A DNA stretch of 10,416 nucleotides from the NCBI GenBank assembly GCA_003445895.1, contig DMCD01000046.1:1-10416 (forward strand). The letters are read 5' to 3'. Positions 1-7,514 of this stretch are shown piece by piece. Position numbers and translations under genes: made by a program. The notes beneath the pieces were generated by a model. It was not told the origin of the DNA. It saw only the letters and a program-made list of their open reading frames with translations, and did no database searches. This DNA comes from Lachnoclostridium sp. (GTDB lineage Bacteria; Bacillota; Clostridia; Lachnospirales; Lachnospiraceae). Position 1 is the first letter of the stretch. Every line of letters starts with the position of its first letter.

Positions 1-1100
1 CTGCTGTATTCAAAGGGGAATTCGTAGGTCTCTCCTCCGCGGAGAATCGAAAGTCCGGTATATGCGCCGTACTCATCGTCATTAAGAATTCCCACGGTTT
101 CGGTCAGGGTCCCGCTGCCGTCCGCATCAATCCAGGCATCACCGGCCGTACCGTCTGCCAGGATGAAATCGCAGGCATACTTCTCCGGCACATCCTTCAC
201 ATCATCGGTGAAGAGATCCGGATATTCCCGGTAGGGAATGAATACTTCCACCGCCCCGCCGGGCCGGCTGAAGTAGGCGAAGTTCACCGTGGTATTGAAC
301 AGGAAGCTCAGGCCCTCATAGCCGGCAGACCAGGAGAATTCCTTCGTGCTGGTGAGGTCCTCCTGCGAAAACAGCTCCCGCACCGTCTGCTCCGGGGTCT
401 TCGGGAAGTCCTCCCGGGGAATCATCTCCTTCACCTTCTCCACCACAGCATCACAGAGCCTGTCCTTATCCGTAACCAGGTCCGAGAGCTCAAGCACCTC
501 TCCGGTCTGGGAATCGAAGTTTACGCCCAGAAGGGTCGTATCCCCATTGCCCAGCCCGTAGGTGACATCCCAGCGGATAATGCTCAGGATATGCTCGTCG
601 GCGCGCATAAGCTGGGCGTTGTTTGCGGTATGATAGAATCCGTCCGCATCAAAATCCCCGGACTGGCTGGCTTCCGCCAGGGTCCGCTTATAATTATCCA
701 GATAAATCTGCGCCTGAAGGTTCAGGTCATCATTGTACTTCTCCAGCGCGGACTTAAGCTTCGGGTGGTTCTCATCTGCCGTGATGCAGTCATAGTTACC
801 GTAACAGATAAAGGCAGTGTCGTCCGAATCGATATATTTGCTCTCCCGGCCAAGGGAAATGGTCCGGTTAACTCCGTCCCATACGGGTTCTCCCGCGTCT
901 GCGGGTGCAGCGGCCTCTTCCGCCGTCTTTTCCGCTTCTTCTGCCGGTTCTTCGGCCTCTTCTGCCGCATCCTGCGCAGTTTCCTGCACGGCTTCCGCAC
1001 TCTCTCCTGCCGGCTGTGTTTCTGTCTTTGCGCCGCCGCAGGCCGTCATCAGAAGGCAGGCCGCAAGCACGCCCGCCGCCATTCTCATAGATTTCTTCAT
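1..1100 (-). CDS. DUF3298/RsiV-like lipoprotein, C-terminus cut by window edge
   Basis: The minus-strand frame is open from the ATG at 1100-1098 to the window edge (366 codons, no stop), so only the C-terminus is missing. A Shine-Dalgarno GGAAGGAAG lies just upstream. The N-terminus is KKSMRM, a hydrophobic stretch, then LLMTAC, a lipobox with Cys21 as the probable lipidated residue (an earlier LAAC at Cys15 is possible). Residues about 28-60 form a low-complexity Glu/Ala/Pro-rich linker, usual for a tether to an extracellular domain. The rest resembles the DUF3298 fold found at the C-terminus of anti-sigma factor RsiV and related secreted proteins: FDSQTGEVLELSDLV near residues 191-206, then a GLSFLF strand and VEVFIPYREY near 283-292. 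It is therefore predicted to sit on the outer face of the membrane. No RsiV N-terminal cytoplasmic domain is present, so it is a stand-alone lipoprotein of unknown ligand. It lies downstream of the trp terminator and is probably a separate transcription unit. Confidence 0.8.
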   Translation of the reverse strand, partial: MKKSMRMAAGVLAACLLMTACGGAKTETQPAGESAEAVQETAQDAAEEAEEPAEEAEKTAEEAAAPADAGEPVWDGVNRTISLGRESKYIDSDDTAFICYGNYDCITADENHPKLKSALEKYNDDLNLQAQIYLDNYKRTLAEASQSGDFDADGFYHTANNAQLMRADEHILSIIRWDVTYGLGNGDTTLLGVNFDSQTGEVLELSDLVTDKDRLCDAVVEKVKEMIPREDFPKTPEQTVRELFSQEDLTSTKEFSWSAGYEGLSFLFNTTVNFAYFSRPGGAVEVFIPYREYPDLFTDDVKDVPEKYACDFILADGTAGDAWIDADGSGTLTETVGILNDDEYGAYTGLSILRGGETYEFPFEYS

Positions 1101-1152
1101 AAATTTCTTCCTTCCCGGCAAATGGGCAGACTTTACCCATGCCGCCAGTCTT

Positions 1153-1158
1153 ATTCTA
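1153..1158 (-). promoter_or_regulatory. possible extended -10 promoter for the lipoprotein gene
   Basis: On the minus strand TAGAAT is preceded by TG-T, an extended -10 arrangement, 53 bases before the lipoprotein start codon and just after the hairpin that follows trpA. No good -35 box is seen 17 bases upstream. The position between a terminator and a gene start supports it, but the match is short and could be chance. Confidence 0.3.
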
Positions 1159-1167
1159 ACACAAAGG

Positions 1168-1206
1168 AAACCGGGAAGGTCTTACGCTTCCCGGTCGTCT
1201 TTTTTA
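1168..1206 (-). terminator. hairpin terminator after the trp operon
   Basis: ACCGGGAAG at 1170-1178 pairs perfectly with CTTCCCGGT at 1187-1195 (9 bp, 8-base loop). It lies about 60 bases after the trpA stop. Read on the minus strand the stem is followed by TTTCCTTTG, a modest T-rich tail; read on the plus strand it is followed by CGTCTTTTTT, a better T-run. It could act in both directions, and its likely role is to end the trp transcript. Confidence 0.7.
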
Positions 1207-1255
1207 CAATATGTTAATTTCCATCCCCGCTGCCGCGCAGAATAACAAACCCGCA

Positions 1256-2029
1256 TCAGAACGTAATCGCCTCTTTCATAGACCGCACATAGTCTCCCAC
1301 CGGCTCTGCCGCTTCCCTTCCGTGGGCTGCCAGGAGCTTTATGATGGCGGAGCCGACGATGACGCCGTCCGCGATGCGAGCCATCTTTTTGGCCTGTTCC
1401 GGCGTGGAGATACCGAACCCGATGGCGCAGGGCACATCCGTATGTTCCCGCACCACCTTAAGAATCGCAGAAAGATCCGTCTTAATCTCCGAGCGGACGC
1501 CGGTGACGCCCAGGCTGGAGACGATGTAGAGAAATCCTTCCGCCTCCCGTGCTATCATGGCGACCCTGTTTTCCGAGGTCGGCGCAATCATGGAAATCAG
1601 TGCCACGCCGTACTTTCGGCACAGTCCCCCGAATTCTTCCTTCTCCTCAAAGGGCACGTCCGGGAGAATGATGCCGTCGATGCCGATCGCACTGCAGTTT
1701 TTCAGAAAACGCTCCGCGCCATAGGAGAATACCACGTTGGCGTAAGTCATGAATACCAGCGGAATCTCCACATCCTTCCGCAGGTCTCTTACAAAGTCAA
1801 AGATTTTATCGGTGGTTACGCCGCCGGACAGAGCCCGGAGGTTGGCCCCCTGGATCACCGGTCCTTCCGCCGTCGGGTCGGAAAAGGGGATGCCCAGCTC
1901 GATGAGGCCGGCTCCATTTGCCACAGCAGCCCGGACCACCTTCCCTGTGGTCTCCAGGTCCGGATCCCCGCAGGTGATGAAGGGGATAAACACCTTTTCC
2001 TTCTGAAATGCCTCCGCAATCCTATTCAT
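1256..2029 (-). CDS. trpA: tryptophan synthase alpha subunit
   Basis: This 257-residue protein has the normal TrpA length and cleaves indole-3-glycerol phosphate to indole and glyceraldehyde-3-phosphate; indole passes to TrpB through the alpha-beta tunnel. Visible motifs are FITCGDPD near residue 17, [17 protein letters not shown] at 44-60 with catalytic Glu44, ILPDVPFEE (active-site loop 2 region), and GFGISTPEQ with GVIVGSAII (phosphate-binding) toward the C-terminus. The residue equivalent to the catalytic Asp60 of the Salmonella enzyme (in PLAD) is Glu55 here (PTAE), a conservative change I recall as common in Clostridia. The ATG overlaps the end of the upstream trpF/B frame by 8 bases (ATGAATAG), and GGGAGGAT inside that frame serves as its ribosome binding site, so translation is coupled. 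It is the last gene of the operon, followed by a hairpin terminator. Confidence 0.96.
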   Translation of the reverse strand: MNRIAEAFQKEKVFIPFITCGDPDLETTGKVVRAAVANGAGLIELGIPFSDPTAEGPVIQGANLRALSGGVTTDKIFDFVRDLRKDVEIPLVFMTYANVVFSYGAERFLKNCSAIGIDGIILPDVPFEEKEEFGGLCRKYGVALISMIAPTSENRVAMIAREAEGFLYIVSSLGVTGVRSEIKTDLSAILKVVREHTDVPCAIGFGISTPEQAKKMARIADGVIVGSAIIKLLAAHGREAAEPVGDYVRSMKEAITF

Positions 2030-3863
2030 GGATATCCTCCCCTCTGTAGCGGGCGATAGCCGCGCAGTCCTTGTCTCCCCTGCCGGAAATGGTGATGACC
2101 AGAATCCGGTCCTTTTCCATCTCCTTCGCGATCTTCATGGCGTGGGCCACGGCATGGGCCGACTCAATGGCCGGGATGATGCCCTCCGTCCTCGCCAGGT
2201 ATTCAAAGGCTTCCACCGCCTCGTTATCGGTCACCGGCACGTATTCGGCCCGTCCGCTGTCATAGAGATGGGCGTGCTCCGGTCCGATGCCCGGGTAATC
2301 CAGTCCCGCGGAGATGGAGTAGACCGGTGCAATCTGCCCGTACTCATCCTGGCAGAAGTAGGACTTCATGCCGTGGAAGATACCCAGCTTTCCGGTGGCG
2401 ATGGTGGCCGCCGTCTCCGCCGTATCCACGCCCCGGCCCGCGGCCTCGCAGCCGATGAGCTTCACTTCCGGGTCGCCGATAAAGTGGTAAAAGCTGCCGA
2501 TGGCATTGGAACCGCCGCCCACACAGGCCAGCACCGCATCGGGAAGCCGTCCTTCCTTCTCCAGAATCTGCTCCTTGATCTCCTTTGAGATCACCGCCTG
2601 GAAATCCCGCACCATCGTGGGAAATGGGTGCGGCCCCATCACAGACCCTAAGCAGTAATGGGTGTCATCGATCCGGGAGGTCCACTCCCGCATGGCCTCG
2701 GAGACCGCGTCCTTGAGCGTCGCCGTCCCCGTCTTCACCGGAATGACCTCCGCCCCCAGAAGCCGCATCCGATAGACATTCAGGGCCTGCCGGATGGTGT
2801 CCTCCTCGCCCATGAATACCACGCACTCCATGCCGAGAAGTGCCGCCGCCGTGGCGGTGGCCACGCCGTGCTGTCCCGCGCCGGTCTCCGCGATCAAGCG
2901 GGTTTTCCCCATCTTCTTTGCCAGAAGGGCCTGCCCCAGGACGTTATTGATCTTGTGGGCGCCGGTGTGATTCAGGTCTTCCCTCTTCAGGTATATCTTT
3001 GCGCCGCCCAGGTCCCCGGTCATCTTTTTTGCATAATACAGTCTCGAGGGCCTGCCCGCATACTCATTCAGGAGTTCGGTCAGCTCCCTGTTAAACTCCG
3101 GGTCCTCTTTATAATGATTGTAGGCTGCTTCCAGCTCAATCACCGCATTCATCAGGGTTTCCGGAATATACTGTCCTCCGTGAATTCCGAATCTTCCTCT
3201 GCTCATCTGCTTCTCCTCCTGTATTTGCCCTGCCCCGGGGAATCTGCCTCTTCTTTCACCGCCGGCACTGCGGGCTGCCTTCACCGCGCGAAGTATCTTT
3301 TCCCGGTCCTTCTTTTTCTCCGTCTCCACACCGGAAGAGATGTCCACCAGCGCCGGTTTTAATTTCTCTGCCGCCTCCGGAATGTTCTCCGGCGTAAGCC
3401 CGCCGGCCAGAAAGAAGGGCCGCTTCATCTCCTTTACATAAGACCAGTCAAAGGACTTTCCTTCGCCGTATCCGCCGTCCAGGAGAATCCCGTCGGCAGG
3501 GCTTTCTGCTGCCGCTTCCAGGTCTTCTTCCGACCGCACCCGGAAGGCCTTCCAGACCGGGCATCCGGCCTTTTTGCGGATCTCCCGGATCTCCTCTGCG
3601 GTCTCTTCCCCGTGCAGCTGAATCACATCGAGGCCGATGGTTTCCTTTGCCCGGAGGATCTCTTCTGCGGGCCGGTTCACGAAGACGCCCACGGCCTTTA
3701 TGCCGGGAAGAAGTCTTTTTCGGAGCTCCGCTGCCCTGGGAATACTGATGTTCCGATGGCTTTTCGGAAACTGCAGGATAAATCCCGCATACCCGGGGCG
3801 GGCCTCATTCACATAATCGATATCGCAGTCCCGGAAGAGACCGCAGATTTTAATCTCCGTCAT
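2022..3863 (-). CDS. trpF/trpB: fused phosphoribosylanthranilate isomerase / tryptophan synthase beta
   Basis: One uninterrupted 613-codon frame carries two enzymes. Residues 1-200 are TrpF (phosphoribosylanthranilate to CdRP): KICG with catalytic Cys7, VGVFVN, IQLHGEE at 81-87, LLDG with Asp129, [11 protein letters not shown] at 151-161 and VDISSGVE at 173-180. Residues 220-613 are TrpB, the PLP enzyme joining indole and serine: [20 protein letters not shown] at 298-307 with PLP lysine Lys304, ETGAGQHG at 326-333 with the catalytic Glu326, GGGSNAIG phosphate loop, ESAHA, and SGRGDKD near the end. The linker 201-219 is basic and unlike either family. Met220 has its own strong Shine-Dalgarno, so separate TrpB may also be made. 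The start ATG overlaps the trpC stop as ATGA. Fusions in this order are known in some bacteria; here a frameshift or sequence error remains a real alternative, because the +1 frame ends at ATGA over Met220. Confidence 0.93.
   Translation of the reverse strand: MTEIKICGLFRDCDIDYVNEARPGYAGFILQFPKSHRNISIPRAAELRKRLLPGIKAVGVFVNRPAEEILRAKETIGLDVIQLHGEETAEEIREIRKKAGCPVWKAFRVRSEEDLEAAAESPADGILLDGGYGEGKSFDWSYVKEMKRPFFLAGGLTPENIPEAAEKLKPALVDISSGVETEKKKDREKILRAVKAARSAGGERRGRFPGAGQIQEEKQMSRGRFGIHGGQYIPETLMNAVIELEAAYNHYKEDPEFNRELTELLNEYAGRPSRLYYAKKMTGDLGGAKIYLKREDLNHTGAHKINNVLGQALLAKKMGKTRLIAETGAGQHGVATATAAALLGMECVVFMGEEDTIRQALNVYRMRLLGAEVIPVKTGTATLKDAVSEAMREWTSRIDDTHYCLGSVMGPHPFPTMVRDFQAVISKEIKEQILEKEGRLPDAVLACVGGGSNAIGSFYHFIGDPEVKLIGCEAAGRGVDTAETAATIATGKLGIFHGMKSYFCQDEYGQIAPVYSISAGLDYPGIGPEHAHLYDSGRAEYVPVTDNEAVEAFEYLARTEGIIPAIESAHAVAHAMKIAKEMEKDRILVITISGRGDKDCAAIARYRGEDIHE
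3204..3220 (-). promoter_or_regulatory. internal ribosome binding site and start codon for trpB
   Basis: Within the fused frame the minus strand reads AGGAGGAGAAGCAGATG: a near-consensus Shine-Dalgarno followed at good spacing by the ATG of codon 220, which is exactly where normal TrpB proteins begin ([12 protein letters not shown]). This site looks like the retained translation start of an originally separate trpB. It would allow free TrpB to be produced alongside the fusion, matching TrpA stoichiometry. Confidence 0.75.
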
Positions 3864-4648
3864 CCGGCTGCCTCCCGCATGGCCGAAAGCATGGCGCCCT
3901 TATCCTTCGCGCGCATGAGAACTTCTCCCATGAGGACGGCATCCGCACCGATCCGGGAAAGAAGCTTCACATCCTCCGGGCTCTTCACTCCGCTCTCCGC
4001 CACATAGAGGCAGTCCGCAGGAATCCGGTCCCGGAGTCTTTCTGCATTCTCAAAATCCACCGAGAAGTCCTTCAGATTCCGGTTATTAACCCCGATCATC
4101 CGTGCTCCCGCAGATACTGCGGACGCAATCTCCGCCCCATCGTGGGTTTCCACCAGGGCACAAAGCCCCAGGTCTTCACAGATTTCAAGATACCGGGCAA
4201 TGGTCTCCGTATTCAGCAGGCTGCAGATGAGGAGCACACCGTCGGCGCCCATAACCTTTGCCTGGTACAGCTGATAGGGATCCACCGTAAAGTCCTTCCG
4301 GATCATGGGCGTTTTAATATGCGCCCGGATCTCACGGAAGATATCGTCCGACCCCAGGAAGTACCGGGGCTCCGTAAGGCAGGAAACCGCATCCGCGCCG
4401 GCCTTCTCGTACTCTCCTGCAATCTGCAGATAGTCAAACACCGGGTCAATGATTCCTTTGGACGGCGAGGCCTTCTTTACCTCGCAGATAAAAGACATGC
4501 CGGGCTTTCCAACCGCCTTATAAAAGGGATTTTCCGGCTCCCCCGGGAGTGCTTCCGCGAGCGATTTCATTTCCCCGAAGCTTACCTTCTCCCTGTCCCG
4601 CATGACCCGAATCTCTGCTTCCTTTGCCAGCTGCTCCAGTATCGTCAT
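3860..4648 (-). CDS. trpC: indole-3-glycerol phosphate synthase
   Basis: This 262-residue protein has the usual length for monofunctional TrpC, a TIM barrel that closes CdRP to indole-3-glycerol phosphate with loss of CO2 and water. The motifs come in the expected order: [12 protein letters not shown] at 54-65 (Glu56, Lys58), RKDF at 117-120 with Lys118, the proposed general acid, LVETHD at 165-170 with Glu167, IGVNNRNL at 185-192, VAESGV at 216-221, and VLMGEVLM at 238-245 for phosphate binding. Its ATG overlaps the trpD stop as ATGA (4645-4648), and its own stop overlaps the trpF start in the same way (3860-3863), so all three are translationally coupled. It sits in the canonical trp order D-C-F-B-A. 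Confidence 0.97.
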   Translation of the reverse strand: MTILEQLAKEAEIRVMRDREKVSFGEMKSLAEALPGEPENPFYKAVGKPGMSFICEVKKASPSKGIIDPVFDYLQIAGEYEKAGADAVSCLTEPRYFLGSDDIFREIRAHIKTPMIRKDFTVDPYQLYQAKVMGADGVLLICSLLNTETIARYLEICEDLGLCALVETHDGAEIASAVSAGARMIGVNNRNLKDFSVDFENAERLRDRIPADCLYVAESGVKSPEDVKLLSRIGADAVLMGEVLMRAKDKGAMLSAMREAAG

Positions 4649-5661
4649 CGATTGCTCACCTCGATAAACTGCTCAAGCTTCTCATAGGCCTTTCCGGAAT
4701 CAATCAGCTTGGCCGCAAGTCTGATGCCATCCTCCATGGAATCCGCTTTTCCGCCGATATAGAGGGCCGCGCCGGCATTCATGAGAACCGCATCTCTTCT
4801 GCTTCCCTTCTCGCCCTTAAGAATTCTTCTCGTAATCTCCGCATTCTCCTCCGGTGTTCCGCCCTCCAGCGCTTCCTTTGCGCATCTTTTAAGTCCGAAC
4901 TGTTCCGGGGTGACGATGTAGGTTTTAAACCATCCGTCGCGGATCTCGCAGATCTTTGTCGGGGCGCTGACGGAAATCTCGTCCAGCTTGTCAGTGCCGT
5001 ATACCACCATTCCGCGGCGGATTCCGAGATTCACCAGAACCTGGGCCAGCGGCTCCACCAGATAGTCGTCATAGACGCCGAGAAGCTGCATCGTCGGCGT
5101 GCCCGGGTTGGTGAGAGGCCCCAGGATATTGAACACGGTCCGGAATCCCAGCTCTCTCCTGATGGCGCCCACATATTTCATGGAGCTGTGATACTTCTGG
5201 GCAAAGAAGAAGCACATGCCCACCTCACGAAGGAGCTCCACGCATTTTTCCGGACTCTGGTCAATGTTTACGCCCAGGGCCTCCAGACAGTCGGCTGTTC
5301 CGCACTGGGAGGAAGCTGCCCGGTTTCCGTGCTTGGCCACCTTCATGCCTCCGGCTGCCGCCACAAGCGCCGATGTGGTGGAGATGTTGAAGCTGTGGGC
5401 ATTGTCGCCGCCGGTGCCGACGATCTCGAACAGGTCATCCCCTGCCTCCACCTTCGTGGCGTGGGCCCGCATGGCCGCCGCGCAGCCTGCAATCTCATCC
5501 GTGGTCTCGGCTCTCGCACTCTTGGTGGAAAGCGCTGCCAGGAAGGCGGCATTCTGGGTTGCTGTGGTTTCGCCACTCATGATCTCATTCATGATGGTGT
5601 AGGCCTCCTCGTAGGTGAGATCCCCTTTGCTGACGATTTTGACGATAGCTTCTTTGATCAT
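4645..5661 (-). CDS. trpD: anthranilate phosphoribosyltransferase
   Basis: The 338-residue product matches the normal length of TrpD, which transfers phosphoribose from PRPP to anthranilate. Key motifs are GTGGD at 82-86 (PRPP/anthranilate), FNIST at 91-95, KHGNRAASS at 110-118 continuing to [11 protein letters not shown] at 120-130, and [10 protein letters not shown] near 178-187. No glutamine amidotransferase (TrpG) domain is attached at the N-terminus, unlike the enterobacterial fusion. The start ATG is preceded by AAGGAGGA (5675-5668) at 6-base spacing. It is the first gene after the tryptophan T-box leader, directly downstream of the leader terminator, so trpE and trpG are missing from their usual place in front of it. 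Its substrate anthranilate must therefore be made by proteins encoded elsewhere, if at all. Confidence 0.97.
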   Translation of the reverse strand: MIKEAIVKIVSKGDLTYEEAYTIMNEIMSGETTATQNAAFLAALSTKSARAETTDEIAGCAAAMRAHATKVEAGDDLFEIVGTGGDNAHSFNISTTSALVAAAGGMKVAKHGNRAASSQCGTADCLEALGVNIDQSPEKCVELLREVGMCFFFAQKYHSSMKYVGAIRRELGFRTVFNILGPLTNPGTPTMQLLGVYDDYLVEPLAQVLVNLGIRRGMVVYGTDKLDEISVSAPTKICEIRDGWFKTYIVTPEQFGLKRCAKEALEGGTPEENAEITRRILKGEKGSRRDAVLMNAGAALYIGGKADSMEDGIRLAAKLIDSGKAYEKLEQFIEVSNR

Positions 5662-5701
5662 GGTACATCCTCCTTTTCCTGATTACTCTGCCTGAAGGAC
5701 T

Positions 5702-5749
5702 CCCATAAAACAAGAAAGTCCTTGACAGAGCATACACTCTGTCAAGGAC
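5702..5749 (-). terminator. leader terminator of the trp T-box
   Basis: GTCCTTGACAGAG pairs perfectly with CTCTGTCAAGGAC (13 bp, 5718-5730 with 5737-5749) around a 6-base loop, followed on the minus strand by TTTCTTGTTTT. Its 5' arm lies just after the T-box sequence, where the competing antiterminator forms. It ends 26 bases before the trpD ribosome binding site, so it controls entry into the operon. Confidence 0.93.
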
Positions 5750-5773
5750 GAATTCGTTTAATATCGACACGAT

Positions 5774-5788
5774 CCGCGGTGCCACCTT
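5774..5788 (-). promoter_or_regulatory. conserved T-box sequence (antiterminator bulge)
   Basis: The minus strand reads AAGGTGGCACCGCGG, close to the family consensus AGGGTGGNACCGCG with A instead of G at the second position. The variable base is C, giving UGGC, complementary to a tRNA 3' end of GCCA. This is expected for tRNA-Trp, which carries G73. Confidence 0.93.
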
Positions 5789-5905
5789 GATTCACGGGTT
5801 GCCCCGTGCGCTTGGCAGGATACCATCATATCCCCGGCAACTGACGTATGCCTGCACGTCGCAGAATACTCGGCACTGCGTGCCTTTGACTGCGCCCTCC
5901 GCGGT

Positions 5906-5908
5906 CCA
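5906..5908 (-). promoter_or_regulatory. T-box specifier codon TGG (Trp)
   Basis: In the 3' side of stem I the minus strand reads CAAATGGACC; TGG sits at the specifier-loop position, preceded by A residues and followed by ACC as in many T-boxes. The assignment is supported by the downstream trp genes and by the UGGC bulge. Confidence 0.85.
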
Positions 5909-6014
5909 TTTGACAACTTGTTTCCCGCCCGGTTCTCAGCCTTCCGGACTCTCTGTGGGGGCATCACTGCCGTTATCTCCGCTTCATCGGTTTTGTTTTA
6001 TGAAATTTTACAGT

Positions 6015-6043
6015 AGAATATCACCCGGTCCGCATCATGTCAA
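6015..6043 (-). promoter_or_regulatory. sigma-70-type promoter of the trp operon
   Basis: A perfect -35 TTGACA (6043-6038) is separated by exactly 17 bases from TATTCT (6020-6015), a 4 of 6 match to the -10 consensus. Transcription would begin near 6008, just before the start of T-box stem I. Its upstream edge lies only about 13 bases from the broken 5' end of the transporter remnant on the other strand. Confidence 0.8.
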
Positions 6044-6055
6044 CCGCAATTATGA

Positions 6056-6958
6056 CATTCAGCACCCGGATTGTTCATTCTGCATGCACAGGACCGTCTG
6101 CCTGCCTCAGCCGTGAGCGCGATCGCGTCACTGAACATCGTGATCTTGCCCCTTATTCTGATCTGCAGACGGCATTTTCCGAGCAGAAACAACATTGCCG
6201 GAATCGCCATCATCCTGCTGGGGCTGGCCATCTCAGGCCACCTTCGCGTGCAGGGCGGAAAGCTTACAGGCATCCTGTATGTCCTTCTGAGCTGTCTGAT
6301 GATGTCTCTTTATACAGTATTCGCAGCCAACTATACAAAAGAAAGGGATCCTCTCCTTCTTACAACCCTCCAGCTCTGCGAAACCGCTGTGATCGGGCTG
6401 ATCCTGTGGGCAGTCACAGACACCGGTTCCATCGTGGCAATCAACTGGTCCCTGGAGACCTTTTCCTATATTGTGATCATCGCGTTTTTCTCCAAGGCCT
6501 ATGCCTATGTCATGCTCATGTATTCCGAGAAATACTGCGATGCGATCACCGTCACGGTCATTGCCGCCACAGAACCGGTCGTCACTCTGGCCCTTGCACT
6601 CCTGATCCCCGGCGCTTCGGGGAACAAAGAACTGTTTTCCGCAAGTTCTCTCCTGGGTGCAGTCATGATTACTATCGGTGCAGTCGTCGCGGGAACAGAC
6701 TTTCTCTCTGCCCGCAAAGACCGGGCGGGCGTCGCGAATGGAATGCCTGCCGATGCAGTCTCTGAAATCTCCGGAACATACCATGAAGCTTCCCCTGCTG
6801 CCGCATTCACCCGGCCCGCAGACCGCCGCCTGCTTCTGCGGGTATTTCTTGCGCTGATGATCGGATTTGCATTGCTTGGTGTGTCAATCAATGTCATATT
6901 CGATGTATTCATTGTACTTATTCGTATTGATTCTTTTCAAAAACATTTTCCCCGCTGA
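6056..6958 (+). pseudogene. N-terminally truncated EamA/DMT-family transporter
   Basis: The open plus-strand frame begins after a TGA at 6053-6055; the first possible start is a TTG at 6071 with no ribosome binding site. From there the 295 residues resemble a drug/metabolite transporter with two EamA halves. Only the end of the first half remains (about residues 9-57: PASAVSAIASLN, then GIAIILLGLAIS), so the first several membrane helices are gone. The second half is complete in outline (about 66-208), with hydrophobic segments at 66-86, 102-116, 131-149, 158-179 and 193-208 and the sequence YCDAITVTVIAATEPVVTLA. A polar linker (211-255) leads to one further hydrophobic segment (256-286), not expected in a plain EamA protein, and then an abrupt end at HFPR. 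The 5' end is replaced by the trp T-box promoter region, so it is probably a dead remnant. Substrate cannot be told. Confidence 0.8.
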
Positions 6959-6963
6959 GCCTA

Positions 6964-7514
6964 TTATTTATTCTTCTTCCCTCCCGGAAGCTGTTTGATC
7001 CCAACCGTACTAACCTGTGACAATGTTTCTATCTGCTTAAGTGCAAGTTCTCTCAGAAGCACCAGTCTTTCTGACATTGTTTTCCCTTGTCCGATAAGGA
7101 TTGCGTTGTAGCTTTCCATATTTGCCAGTTTTTGCTGTTTTGCCAAACAACGCTACATTCAACATATCTGCTTCATCGGCATATTTATACGAGATTTGCT
7201 CCGGCGTCAGTTCTGCCGGCAAAAGATGATCCTTAATCGCGTCCGTATGAATATGTAGCTGCATACCGTCCTTGTTTGCTGACAATCCCCACCGCTCCGG
7301 TAACTTCTATCCATCGTTTAGGAGTCATTACAAACCCATTATCACCTGCTTCTTTCTTAATTACCTCGAATTCGAGGCAATTAAAATTGGGATTATGTAA
7401 AACTTCCCAAAGACCTATAAAAGAAACCGTGCTTCGATTCCTCATCCAGTTCTGAATAACATACCCCGGATATTCTCCCTCTCTTATGATTAGTTTGAGC
7501 TTGTCTGTTCTCTC
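6964..7514 (-). pseudogene. KilA-N domain protein remnant broken by two deletions
   Basis: Three pieces in different frames together resemble one phage-type KilA-N protein. Piece 1 (7514 to about 7250) contains VIQNWMRNRSTVSFIGLWE, the EFEVIKKEAGDNGF stretch, and TPKRWIEVTGAVGIVSKQGRY, the core KilA-N motifs. Piece 2 (about 7257-7160) has HIHTDAIKDHLLPAELTPEQ and DEADMLNVALFGKTAK. Piece 3 (about 7146-6964) has LANMESYNAILIGQG, SERLVLLRELALKQIETLS and IKQLPGG, ending at a natural TAA. In family members the region between pieces 1 and 2 holds about 50 more residues (the AHKDIAFEF segment) and that between 2 and 3 about 25; both are missing here and the frame shifts each time. The N-terminus before NWMRN is also not recognisable. 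KilA-N proteins occur in phages and mobile elements and bind DNA; this one cannot be functional as a whole. Confidence 0.8.

Larger units (their letters stand above)
5702..6008 (-). promoter_or_regulatory. tRNA-Trp T-box riboswitch leader
   Basis: The minus strand between the promoter and trpD has the ordered parts of a T-box leader: a stem I region with AGAGAGTCCGG and GCTGAGAACCGG (distal arm, about 5950-5925), a specifier TGG flanked as AAATGGACC, the linker with further stems, the T-box sequence AAGGTGGCACCGCGG and a terminator hairpin. In this family uncharged tRNA pairs with the specifier through its anticodon and with the bulge UGGN through its NCCA end, which stabilises an antiterminator and lets transcription continue. 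The bulge is UGGC, whose last base pairs with a G discriminator, as found in bacterial tRNA-Trp. The TGG specifier and C in the bulge thus agree. Tryptophan starvation should switch on trpDCFBA. Exact stem boundaries are inferred by eye. Confidence 0.92.

Noticed and set aside
1119..1140. Small inverted repeat ATGGG/CCCAT in the lipoprotein 5' region
   Set aside because: Five base pairs with a nine-base loop is too weak to call a regulatory structure.
591..1245. Plus-strand frames rich in Arg/Cys/Phe/Leu or Ser/Ala opposite the lipoprotein N-terminus
   Set aside because: They mirror the low-complexity Glu/Ala linker of the lipoprotein gene and have no independent support.
4624..5682. Long plus-strand open frame (352 codons) opposite trpD
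   Set aside because: It is the antisense shadow of trpD, produced by GC-rich third positions; the product has no recognisable motif and trpD on the other strand is certain.
5585..5967. Short minus-strand open frames in the region before trpD, one as a possible leader peptide
   Set aside because: This DNA is explained by the T-box leader. There is no run of Trp codons or ribosome binding site that would suggest ribosome-mediated attenuation.
6037..6765. Alternative plus-strand frame of 242 codons over the transporter remnant
   Set aside because: Its product is Arg/His-rich and lacks membrane helices, while the overlapping frame clearly encodes EamA-type helices.
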